NCBI RefSeq assembly: GCF_014203705.1
Contig: NZ_JACHJR010000001.1
Location: 7,998,001 to 8,062,000 of the forward strand
DNA from: Kitasatospora gansuensis
Lineage (GTDB): Bacteria; Actinomycetota; Actinomycetes; Streptomycetales; Streptomycetaceae
Length of the DNA: 64,000 nt
Direction: 5' to 3'
The position numbers were made by a program, and so were the translations under genes. Below are positions 33,898 through 41,758 of the stretch, piece by piece; the stretch's first letter is position 1; every line of letters begins with the position of its first letter. The notes below the pieces were generated by a model. That model was not told the origin of the DNA. It did not search any database and saw only the letters and a program-made list of their open reading frames with translations.

Positions 33898-34721
33898 CAG
33901 CGTCCTCCAAGGCCCGAGGAGGCCATGCTGTTGAGGATCTTGCGCTGCCCGATGAGGAAGGCGATCAGCATCGGCACCACGGTCATCGCGGACAGGGCAG
34001 CGGTCAACCCGTAATCCACGCCGCCGCGTTGGGAGTGGAAGGAGTCAAGCAGCAGCGGGATGGTGAACAGGTCCGGGGTGTTCAGGAACACCAGCGGGAA
34101 GAAGTAGCTGTTCCAGCTGGCCAGGAAGACGATGATGCCGAGCGTCCACAGGCCGGGCCGGATGTTGGGCAGGATGATCCGCCAGAAGATGGTCCAGCGG
34201 CCGGCCCCGTCGATCCGCGCAGCGTCCTCCAGCTCGACCGGGACGGCCCGGATGAACTGGCGCAGCAGGAACACCGCGAACGGGTTGGCGATCGCGGGCA
34301 GGATCAACGCCAGGTGGGAGTCGATGAGTTGGAGCTCGGCCAGCATGATGTACAGCGGCACGACGGTGACCTGGGCCGGGACCATCTGGGTGGCCAGGAA
34401 CAGGCCGAACAGCGGCCCCGAACCGCGGAACGGGATCCGGGCGAAGGCGTACGCGGCCATCGCGCCGGTGAACAGGGTGGCGGCGACCGTGACGGCCGCG
34501 ATGTACATGCTGTTCCAGTACGCCTGCCCGAGCGGCACCTCGGCGAGCACGTCCGGGTAGTTCCGCGGGCGCCAGGGGACGGGCAGCCAGGCGAGCGGAT
34601 CGTTGATCATCTGGCCGACGCCCTTGAAGGAGGTGAGCAGCATCCAGATGAACGGGAACAGCATGAGCAGGCCGCCGAGGGTGAGGACGGCGTGCAGGAG
34701 GATCTGTTTCCGGTGGGTCAT
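33897..34721 (-). CDS. Carbohydrate ABC transporter permease, MalG type
   Basis: 274 aa from the ATG at 34719-34721. Six membrane segments; the EAA loop is ELEDAARIDGAGRWTIFWRIILP (core DAARIDGAGRWTIFWRIILP, about 175-194), which docks on the ATPase. It is the second half of the importer with the gene at 34730, 8 bp upstream. No ATP-binding subunit is in the operon; a shared MsiK-type ATPase, as in other Streptomyces sugar importers, is the likely partner. Confidence 0.93.
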   Translation of the reverse strand: MTHRKQILLHAVLTLGGLLMLFPFIWMLLTSFKGVGQMINDPLAWLPVPWRPRNYPDVLAEVPLGQAYWNSMYIAAVTVAATLFTGAMAAYAFARIPFRGSGPLFGLFLATQMVPAQVTVVPLYIMLAELQLIDSHLALILPAIANPFAVFLLRQFIRAVPVELEDAARIDGAGRWTIFWRIILPNIRPGLWTLGIIVFLASWNSYFFPLVFLNTPDLFTIPLLLDSFHSQRGGVDYGLTAALSAMTVVPMLIAFLIGQRKILNSMASSGLGGR

Positions 34722-34729
34722 GCCGGGCC

Positions 34730-35674
34730 TCACGACTCGTAGTGGACGAAGCGCTTCTGCGCCTTGAACTGGACCGCCGTGACGGCCAGCGTCAGCAGCA
34801 GGAGGATCAGCGCGGCGGCGCTCGACAGGCCGAACTGGAACTCCCGGAAGCCCTGTTGGTAGACCTTGTAGACGATGGTCTGGGCGCCCTCGTTGTGGTC
34901 GGGGTTGACCAGGACGTAGATCAGGTCGAAGGCCTGGAAGGAGCTGATCACCGACACCACCAGGGTGAAGAAGACGGTCGGTGACAGCATCGGCAGGATG
35001 ACCGAGCGGAGCAGCTGCCACGGCCCCGCGCCGTCGATCCTGGCGGCCTCCAGCAGGCTCGGCGGGATGGTGGCCAGCCCGGCCAGGAAGATCACCACGT
35101 TGAGGCCGAGCGAGGACCAGACGGTCACCACGGCGATGGCCGGGACGACCCAGGTCGGATCCTCCAGCCAGCTCGGCAGCGTGACACCGAACAGCTCCTG
35201 CACGGTCCCGTTCAGGATGCCGTCGGTGCCGCCGCCGAGGATCATCTGCCAGATCACCGACACCGCGACCGAACTGGTCACCACCGGCAGGAAGTAGATG
35301 ACCCGGTAGGCCGTCCGGCCCCGGACCCCGTGCAGGGCGAGCGCCAGCAGCAGGGCCAGTACCAGGCCGCCCGGCACGGTGATCAGGCCGATCTTGACGG
35401 TGTTCCAGACCGCGCGGCCGAAGTACGGGTCGGTCAGCTGGGTCCGGAAGTTCTCCAGCCCCACCCAGGTCGCGTCGCCGAGCCCGTCCCAGCGCATGAA
35501 GGAGAGCACGACGGCGAAGCCGAGCGGTCCGACCAGGAACACCAGCAGGCCGAGCAGTTGAGGGGCCAGGAAGACCGCGCCCCACCAGCGGTCCCGCCGC
35601 CGCCAGCGCGGCTCACGCACGCGCTCGACGGGCCGGGACCGCTCGCGGGCCGGCGCCTCGGCGACGGCACTCAA
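34730..35674 (-). CDS. Carbohydrate ABC transporter permease, MalF type
   Basis: 314 aa from a TTG at 35672-35674 whose first base pairs overlap the TGA of the binding-protein gene. A basic N-terminus precedes six membrane segments (first WWGAVFLAPQLLGLLVFLVG), with the EAA loop LLEAARIDGAGPWQLLRSVI (about 203-222). It pairs with the MalG-type permease to form the membrane channel. Confidence 0.92.
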   Translation of the reverse strand: MSAVAEAPARERSRPVERVREPRWRRRDRWWGAVFLAPQLLGLLVFLVGPLGFAVVLSFMRWDGLGDATWVGLENFRTQLTDPYFGRAVWNTVKIGLITVPGGLVLALLLALALHGVRGRTAYRVIYFLPVVTSSVAVSVIWQMILGGGTDGILNGTVQELFGVTLPSWLEDPTWVVPAIAVVTVWSSLGLNVVIFLAGLATIPPSLLEAARIDGAGPWQLLRSVILPMLSPTVFFTLVVSVISSFQAFDLIYVLVNPDHNEGAQTIVYKVYQQGFREFQFGLSSAAALILLLLTLAVTAVQFKAQKRFVHYES

Positions 35675-36966
35675 CTCTGCCGGCCCTTCATGCCGTCGAC
35701 CAGGGTCTGCAACTGGGTCATGCCCTCGTCGAAGCCGAGCTTGCCCTCCCAGATCTTCATCAGGTGGTCGTTGACCGCCTTGGTCAGGCCCGGCACGGCC
35801 ACCTCGTCGGGGAAGTTGGCGAAGCCCTTGTCGCGTACGTCGAGGAAGGTCTGCGCGTGCGCGGGGTAGCCGTCGCCGGTCACCAGGCTCTCGGCGCCCT
35901 TGACGGAGGGGACGGCGCTGCCGCCCTTGAGCCGGAGCTGCTGGCCCTCCTTGCTGACGAACTCGGTCAGGAAGGTGAAGGCCTCCTTCTTGTGCTTGCC
36001 GTCCTTGTTGAGGGTCAGGTAGGACGCGGCGACCGCACCCTGGACCGGCTGCCCGGACTCGGACGGGAACGGCACGATGTCGTAGTTCGGCAGATCGCCG
36101 CCCTTCCGGATGGTCTCGACGACCCAGCGGCCACCGGCGTAGAAGCCCGCCTTGTGCTTGATGAACTGGGTGGACGCGCTGTTGCCCTCGGGCAGCAGGT
36201 CGGCGGAGGCGAAGGTCTTGTCCCGGTAGCCGTCGGCGAGCACCTTGAGCGCCTGACGGGACTTCGGGTCCGTGGTCGCGACGTACTTGCCGTTCTCCCA
36301 GACCTTGCCGCCGAAGCCGTTCACCAGGCTGTAGTTGGCGCCGTACCAGTTCCAGAAGATCGAGCCGTACTTGTCGGCGGCCTTCAGCTTGGCGTTCATC
36401 TCCAGGTAGGTGGCCATGGTCCAGCGACCGGCCTCGTTCAGCGCCGCCGGGTCCTCGGTGATCCCGGCCTCGGCCAGCGCCTTCTTGTCGAACCAGAGCA
36501 CCTCCGGGTTGGTGTCGTTCGGGACGCCGTAGGTGACGCCGCTCTTCTTGGCGCCGCCGTAGATTCCCTCGAAGAAGTCCGCGGGCCTGCTCTTGCTGTC
36601 CGGTCCGGCCAACTGCTCGTCGAGCGGGGCGAGTACGCCGTCGGCGACCAGCTTGCCGATGTAGTCGTCACCGACGTAGAAGACGTCGGGGGCGGTCCTG
36701 GAGGTGAGCTGGGTGAGCAGCTTGGGGTGGTAGTCCTCGTAGGAGGCGACCGGTTCGAGCTTCAGCGTGATGTTCGGGTGCTTCTTGGTGAACTCGTCGG
36801 TGAAGGCCTTGAAGACCGCCATGTCCTCGGCCGAACCCCAGGTCGACCAGCGCAGCGTGACCTTGCCGTCCTTGGCGTCGCCGCCGCCGTTGGTCCCGCT
36901 GCAGGCGGACGCGGAGAGGGCGATCGCGAGGGTGAGCAAGGCTGTTCTCTTCCGGAAAGTGGACAC
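35671..36966 (-). CDS. Sugar ABC transporter substrate-binding lipoprotein
   Basis: 431 aa from a GTG at 36964-36966 with GGAGGTACCC upstream. Lipobox LSASACSG (Cys22 region) anchors it outside the membrane. The family 1 fold reads from VTLRWSTWGSAEDMAVFKAF, with TAPDVFYVGDDYIGKLV and VPNDTNPEVLWFDKKAL. Aromatic residues (NWYGANYSLVNGF, YAGGRWVVE) would line a sugar site. It starts 41 bp after the SDR stop, the only real gap in the operon, so an internal promoter is possible here. Confidence 0.93.
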   Translation of the reverse strand: MSTFRKRTALLTLAIALSASACSGTNGGGDAKDGKVTLRWSTWGSAEDMAVFKAFTDEFTKKHPNITLKLEPVASYEDYHPKLLTQLTSRTAPDVFYVGDDYIGKLVADGVLAPLDEQLAGPDSKSRPADFFEGIYGGAKKSGVTYGVPNDTNPEVLWFDKKALAEAGITEDPAALNEAGRWTMATYLEMNAKLKAADKYGSIFWNWYGANYSLVNGFGGKVWENGKYVATTDPKSRQALKVLADGYRDKTFASADLLPEGNSASTQFIKHKAGFYAGGRWVVETIRKGGDLPNYDIVPFPSESGQPVQGAVAASYLTLNKDGKHKKEAFTFLTEFVSKEGQQLRLKGGSAVPSVKGAESLVTGDGYPAHAQTFLDVRDKGFANFPDEVAVPGLTKAVNDHLMKIWEGKLGFDEGMTQLQTLVDGMKGRQS

Positions 36967-37007
36967 GGGTACCTCCGAAGGTGGTGGGTGGGGTGGGTGA
37001 CGCAGGG

Positions 37008-37757
37008 TCAGGCGAGGCCGCCGCCGTCGACGACCAGGGCGGAGCCGGTGACGAAGCTGCTCGCGTCGCCGGCCAGGAACAGCACCGCGGCGGCGATCTC
37101 CTCCGGTGAGCCCGCGCGGCCCATCGGCCGGTCGGCGGCGTCCTTCTCGAAGGCGGCCCAGTCCTCGGCGAGTTGGCGCGCCTCGTCGCGAAGCATCGGG
37201 GTCATGGTGTCGCCGGGGTTGACCGAGTTGACCCGGATGCCCGCGGCGGCGTGGTCGATGGCCAGCGCGCGCGTCATGTTGACGACCGCGGCCTTGGAGG
37301 CGCAGTAGGAGAGCGCGTTGCCGCCGCCCTTCAGGCCCCAGCCCGAGCCGGTGTTGACGATCGAGCCGCCCTCGGTCATCGCCGGGACGGCGAACCGGCA
37401 CATCAGGTAGACCGACCGGACGTTGACGGCCATCACGAGATCCCACTCGTCGACGGAGATATCCAGCGCGGTCTTGCGGCGGATGATCCCGGCGTTGTTG
37501 AACAGGACGTGCAGGCCGCCGAAGGTCTCGACGGCGGTCCGGACGATCCGCTCGCAGTCGGTCTCCGACGAGACGTCGGCCGCCACGGCCACGGCCCGTC
37601 CGCCGTCCGCCTCGATCTCCCGGACGACCTCGCCGGCGTCCGCCAGGTCGGCGATCACCACGGCGGCGCCCTCGGCGGCGAACAGCCGGGCGGTGGCGCG
37701 GCCGATGCCCGAGGCTCCGCCGGTGACGATGGCGACCTTGTTCTGCAGGGTGTTCAT
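37008..37757 (-). CDS. SDR family NAD(P)-dependent dehydrogenase
   Basis: 249 aa. Classical SDR motifs: TGGASGIG (12-19), acidic VVIADLAD after strand 2 (suits NAD), NNAG (about 87-90), catalytic Ser in NTGSGWGLKGG and Tyr/Lys in YCASKAAVVN (about 151-160), and PGDTMTP. It probably oxidises a hydroxyl of the sugar or aglycone handled by this operon. Its ATG overlaps the stop of the AcoX-like gene. Confidence 0.92.
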   Translation of the reverse strand: MNTLQNKVAIVTGGASGIGRATARLFAAEGAAVVIADLADAGEVVREIEADGGRAVAVAADVSSETDCERIVRTAVETFGGLHVLFNNAGIIRRKTALDISVDEWDLVMAVNVRSVYLMCRFAVPAMTEGGSIVNTGSGWGLKGGGNALSYCASKAAVVNMTRALAIDHAAAGIRVNSVNPGDTMTPMLRDEARQLAEDWAAFEKDAADRPMGRAGSPEEIAAAVLFLAGDASSFVTGSALVVDGGGLA

Positions 37758-38851
37758 AGGTCCTCACTTGCTGACTGGATGCGGTAGACCACTGATTCGC
37801 GGTGCCCGGTGACCACCCGGACGGTTCCGCTGAGCGCGGCGTCGGTCGCGGCGTCGCCGCTGTCCACCAGCAGCGGACGGCCGCCGAGCGCGGCGAGCTT
37901 CTGTTGGGTGGCGAGCACGGTGATCCCGGCCAGCCGGTCCAGCACCCGGGGGCTGAACTGCTGGTTGCCCCGGCCGAGTACGAACCCCTGGCCGCCGAGG
38001 ACGGAGAGAATGGCATGCGTGACCTGTGACATGGCAAGGGTGAGCAAGGTCTGCTCGGTGACGTCCGAGGCGAGCAAGGCGCCGTCCCGGACTACGTCCA
38101 CGCCCAACGGGCTGAGCTCCAGGCCGAGTTCACGTCCGACGGCCAGGGTGGTGGCACCCGGACCGAGGGCGTAGGCCGTGCCGGGGAGCATGGCCGCCAC
38201 CACCGCGCGCGCGATCGACTCCACCGAGCCGGGAGCGGCCGAGGACGACCCGGTCTTGCGGCCGCTCAGCCGGGCCCGGGCCGCCGGCACCCGCAGGGTC
38301 CCGTACAACCGGGCGCCGACCCGGCCCGCGCGGTACGCGTCCTCGTCCAGGTCGACGACCTCCGCGTCGAGCGTCGTCCCGTCGAACCCGGCGGCGATCG
38401 TCCCCGCCGCGAACGGGCTGATCGCGAAGCACCCGGAGTACACCTTCACCCCGGCCGGCACCCCGAGCACCGCGCCCGTCGGTCCGGCGTCCAGCACATC
38501 GCGCGCGGTCCCGTCCCCGCCGGCGAACAGCAGCAGGTCCACCCCGCCGAGCGCCGCCACCGCCGACCGGGTGTCTGCCGCGCCGGTGACCGGTGGTGGG
38601 CGGTGGCGGATCTCGTACGGGACCCCGGCCGCGATCGCGCTGTCCTCGCCCATCGGGCCCGCGACGGTGCGGACCCGAAGCTCCGGGCGCCGCGCGTGCA
38701 GGGCCGTGAGCGTGGCGGCCGCCCGGGTGGCCGCCCGGGGGACGGAGCCCAGGGCGAGCGCTCTGGCCTGGGTCTCCGCGCCGTCGCTGCCCTTGAGGGC
38801 GACCGGACCGCCCAGTCCCGCGACGGGGTTGACGACCAGTCCGATGATCAC
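37754..38851 (-). CDS. AcoX-like / ATP-NAD kinase-fold protein
   Basis: 365 aa from a GTG at 38849-38851, overlapping the stop of the upstream PLP gene. N-terminal IIGLVVNPVAGLGGPVALKG and LLLFAGGDGTARDVLDAG (GGDGT motif, about 110-114) define the NAD-kinase/diacylglycerol-kinase fold; VLGVPAGVKVYSGCFAISP and the C-terminal FVLGRGNQQFSPRVLDRL fit the AcoX group rather than housekeeping NAD kinase. AcoX proteins occur in acetoin and other catabolic operons, but their reaction is unproven. Phosphorylation of a pathway intermediate or of NAD for the SDR is conceivable. Confidence 0.87.
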   Translation of the reverse strand: MIIGLVVNPVAGLGGPVALKGSDGAETQARALALGSVPRAATRAAATLTALHARRPELRVRTVAGPMGEDSAIAAGVPYEIRHRPPPVTGAADTRSAVAALGGVDLLLFAGGDGTARDVLDAGPTGAVLGVPAGVKVYSGCFAISPFAAGTIAAGFDGTTLDAEVVDLDEDAYRAGRVGARLYGTLRVPAARARLSGRKTGSSSAAPGSVESIARAVVAAMLPGTAYALGPGATTLAVGRELGLELSPLGVDVVRDGALLASDVTEQTLLTLAMSQVTHAILSVLGGQGFVLGRGNQQFSPRVLDRLAGITVLATQQKLAALGGRPLLVDSGDAATDAALSGTVRVVTGHRESVVYRIQSASEDL

Positions 38852-40404
38852 TGACGGTGCTTCCGGCAGTAGGCCCGCCAGGTGGGCGACCACTGCGCCG
38901 GATCGTCCAGCGAGGTGGCGTCGATCCGGTGGACGGTCTGGTTGTAGGGCGCGTTCCGGACGAACTCGGGGTTTTCGCGGGCCTCGGCGGCGACCTGGGC
39001 CAGGATCGCGGCGTACTCGTCCAGGTCCTCACGGGAGTAGGACTCGGTCGGCTCCAGGGTGAAGGGCTCGGGGACCACGTACGGGTGGTGGCTGGTCCAG
39101 TAGTGCACGCCGAAGTCGGCGGCCCGGATGCCGATCTCCTCCGAGTGCACGCCGGTCTCCTCGGCCAGCTCCTGCCAGGAGTAGCGGACCTGCTCGACCC
39201 GTCGCTTGTCCGCCCACGGGACGGACGCGCCGGGGATCCGCAGCACCTTGTGCATCAGGTAGTTGTTGTTGAGGACCGCCGTCTCCGCGACCTCGCGCAG
39301 GCCCTCCGCGCCGAGCGCCATCACCCAGGCGTAGGCGCGCACGACGTTGGGCGTGACCCCGAGGAACGGCCGGATCTTCCCGACCGAACCCGTCGGGGAG
39401 TTCAGCGTGTACGACTCGCCCTCGCGGTCGACCAGCGGGCCCGGCAGGAACGGGACCAGCGCCTCGGAGACCCCGCACGCGCCGGCCGCCGGACCGCCGC
39501 AGGCGTGCGGCGTCGAGAAGGTCTTGTGCAGGTTGAAGTGGCACAGGTCGAATCCGGCGTCGCGGGCCCGGGTGATGCCGAGGATGCCGTTCGCGTTGGC
39601 CTGGTCGTAGCAGGCCAACCCGCCTGCGGCGTGGACCAGTTCGACGAACTCCCGGATCCTCGGGTTGAAGATTCCGGTGTCCTCCGGGTTGGTGATCAGC
39701 AGGGCGGCGGTGCGCGGCCCGACCGCGGCGCGGAGCGCGTCGAGGTCGGGGTAGCCGTCGGCGTCCGGCAGCAGGGTGATCACCTCGTACCCGGCCACCT
39801 TGGCGCAGGCCGCGTTCGAGGGGTGCGAGAACATCGTGGTGATCACCTGGTCGCGCTGCCCGGCCTCGCCCCGGGCGGCGTGGTAGGCGCGGATCATCGA
39901 GAGGTTGGCGTAGATCGCCGCCGAACCGGCGCCGGGCTGCAGCGAGACCCGGGCCATGCCGGAGATCTCCTTGAGGATCTGCTCCAGCCGCCAGTAGATC
40001 TCCAGCACGCCCTGCACCGAGTCCTCGGGCTGCAGCGGGTGCAGCTCGGCGATCCGCGGGTCGCGGACGAAGGTGTCGTTCACCTTCGGGCTGTACTTCA
40101 TGGTGCAAGTGCCTTGGCCGACATCGATGTTGAGGTCGGCACCAAGGGTCTCCTGGGAGAGCCGGAGGTAGTGCCGGACCACCTGGTTCTGCGACAGCTC
40201 GGGCAGTGCCGGGGGAGTGCTGCGGCCGACGCCGGCCGGCAGCTCGACCAGCGGTGCGTCCGGGGCGGGTACGCCGATGCCGCGCCGGCCGGGCCGGGAG
40301 AGCTCGAAAACGATCTGCTCGTCCCAGCGGGCCTGGTGGAAGCGGCGCAGGGCGGGCTTGGGCGCGACCGGCAGGGAGGCGAACGCTTCACCGTGTGAAC
40401 TCAT
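38848..40404 (-). CDS. Glycine decarboxylase subunit 2-like (GcvPB-like) PLP enzyme, divergent
   Basis: 518 aa from the ATG at 40402-40404. It has the GcvPB layout (SQNQVVRHYLRLSQETLGAD, ISGMARVSLQPGAGS) and the PLP Lys294 in FNLHKTFSTPH. Canonical motifs are changed: after the Lys, HGGGGPG reads HACGGPA; SAHGTNPAS reads FSHPSNAAC (192-200); the YGNFGVLVRAYAY region reads LGVTPNVVRAYAW. The protein should still be a fold-type I PLP enzyme forming a complex with the product of 40401, but glycine may not be its substrate. No gcvT, gcvH or lpd is in the window. Confidence 0.85.
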   Translation of the reverse strand: MSSHGEAFASLPVAPKPALRRFHQARWDEQIVFELSRPGRRGIGVPAPDAPLVELPAGVGRSTPPALPELSQNQVVRHYLRLSQETLGADLNIDVGQGTCTMKYSPKVNDTFVRDPRIAELHPLQPEDSVQGVLEIYWRLEQILKEISGMARVSLQPGAGSAAIYANLSMIRAYHAARGEAGQRDQVITTMFSHPSNAACAKVAGYEVITLLPDADGYPDLDALRAAVGPRTAALLITNPEDTGIFNPRIREFVELVHAAGGLACYDQANANGILGITRARDAGFDLCHFNLHKTFSTPHACGGPAAGACGVSEALVPFLPGPLVDREGESYTLNSPTGSVGKIRPFLGVTPNVVRAYAWVMALGAEGLREVAETAVLNNNYLMHKVLRIPGASVPWADKRRVEQVRYSWQELAEETGVHSEEIGIRAADFGVHYWTSHHPYVVPEPFTLEPTESYSREDLDEYAAILAQVAAEARENPEFVRNAPYNQTVHRIDATSLDDPAQWSPTWRAYCRKHRQ

Positions 40405-41750
40405 GTGCGGTCTCCGGAAGTTGACAGGGCGTCCTTGACGGCCGCGGCGAGCGTGTCGATGTCGGCGATCGAGTGCCGCTCGGTGACGCAGACCAGCACC
40501 CGCCAGGGCGAGATCCGGACGCCGCCGAAGATGCCCTCGGCCCGCAGCGCCGCGAGCAGGGCGTCGGCGTCCGGCACCTCGAGGACGAACTCCCGGAAGT
40601 GGAGCGACTCCTGATGGAGCACCACGGCGCCGGAGGAGGCGAGGGCCCGCATGGCGTACCTGGTCCGGGCGAGGATGGTCTCGCCGATCTCCCGCATCCC
40701 TTGCGGGCCCATCAGCGCGAGGTAGACGCCGGCGGTGATGCCCCACAGGGCGGCCGCGGTGCCGACCCACTCCTTGCCCTCCTCGCGCAGGGCGAAGGAG
40801 GTCCGGTCGTAGAACACGTCGCCGAAGCCGTACTCGCCCTCGACCGCGGTCGGGGCGATGCCGAACAGGCGGGACGGGAACTCCGCGACCAGCCGCTCCT
40901 CGTCCCGGCTCGCGATGAAACCCGCCTGGCCGCCGCCGTACTGCTGGTGCATGCCGAGCGACTGGATGTCCCCGCACACCAGGTCGGCCCCGTAGGAGGC
41001 GGGCGGTGCGAGCACGCCGAGCGAGATCGGGTCCGTCCCGACCACCAGCAGGGCGCCCACGGAGTGGGCCAGGTCGGCCAGTTGGCGTCCGCGGGTCTCG
41101 ATCACGCCGTGCACGTTGGGCGTCTCCAGGTAGAGGGCGGCGAAGGTGTCGTCGAGGCCGACCTCGCCGATCTCTCCGGACTCGGCCACCGGGGCGAGCA
41201 GGACCTCGATGTCCGGGGCGAGGTAGCCCCGGATCGTGCCGAGCTTGTCGGGGGCGACCGCGCCGCTGACCAGCACCTTTCGGCGGCCGGTGTAGCGCGC
41301 GGCCATCCGCAGCGCCGTCCCCGCCGCCTGGAAGCCGTCGTAGGTGGGGACGTTGACGACGTCCATCTCCAGCAGCTCGCCCATCATCGAGACGTACTCG
41401 AAGAGCGCCTGGAACCGGCCGTGGTCCTCGTACGGCTCGCCCGCGTAGGCGGTCAGGAACTCGCCGCGCCCGTTGACCTCGTCGCACACCGCCGGGACGT
41501 GGTGCGGGTAGCAGCCGTGGCCGAGGAAGCTCAGCGCCTCGGTGGTGTCGGTGTTCCTGGCCAGCAGGCCGCGCAGGTGCCGGACCAGGCCCTGTTCGTC
41601 GGCGAAGGGGGCGGGCAGGTCGAGCGGGCGGGCCAGCCGGAGATCGGCGGGGATGTCGCCGTAGAACTCCTCGACGCTCGAGGCGCCGATCTCGGCGAGC
41701 ATCGCCGCGCGGGCGGCGGGCCCCGCGTTGGGTATGTAGGGGTGGGTCAC
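40401..41750 (-). CDS. Glycine decarboxylase subunit 1-like (GcvPA-like) protein, divergent
   Basis: 449 aa from a GTG at 41748-41750, 8 bp after the GH42 stop. The start HPYIPNAGPAARAAMLAEIG and EEFYGDIPADLRL follow GcvPA. FLGAGAYDHYIPAVV is here FLGHGCYPHHVPAVC, and the YTPYQPEVSQGTLQ segment is AGEPYEDHGRFQ. The fold and subunit contacts (LFEYVSMMGELLEMDVVNVP) are kept. It should be the non-PLP partner of the overlapping GcvPB-like gene. The pair probably arose from glycine dehydrogenase but took a new substrate. Confidence 0.85.
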   Translation of the reverse strand: MTHPYIPNAGPAARAAMLAEIGASSVEEFYGDIPADLRLARPLDLPAPFADEQGLVRHLRGLLARNTDTTEALSFLGHGCYPHHVPAVCDEVNGRGEFLTAYAGEPYEDHGRFQALFEYVSMMGELLEMDVVNVPTYDGFQAAGTALRMAARYTGRRKVLVSGAVAPDKLGTIRGYLAPDIEVLLAPVAESGEIGEVGLDDTFAALYLETPNVHGVIETRGRQLADLAHSVGALLVVGTDPISLGVLAPPASYGADLVCGDIQSLGMHQQYGGGQAGFIASRDEERLVAEFPSRLFGIAPTAVEGEYGFGDVFYDRTSFALREEGKEWVGTAAALWGITAGVYLALMGPQGMREIGETILARTRYAMRALASSGAVVLHQESLHFREFVLEVPDADALLAALRAEGIFGGVRISPWRVLVCVTERHSIADIDTLAAAVKDALSTSGDRT

Positions 41751-41758
41751 GGTTCTCC

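Noticed and set aside
38857..40398. 513-codon plus-strand frame opposite the GcvPB-like gene
   Set aside because: Shadow of the real minus-strand gene, which has a conserved PLP lysine and subunit motifs.
38848..41750. Housekeeping glycine cleavage system
   Set aside because: No T, H or L protein genes, a sugar-operon context and several altered active-site motifs.
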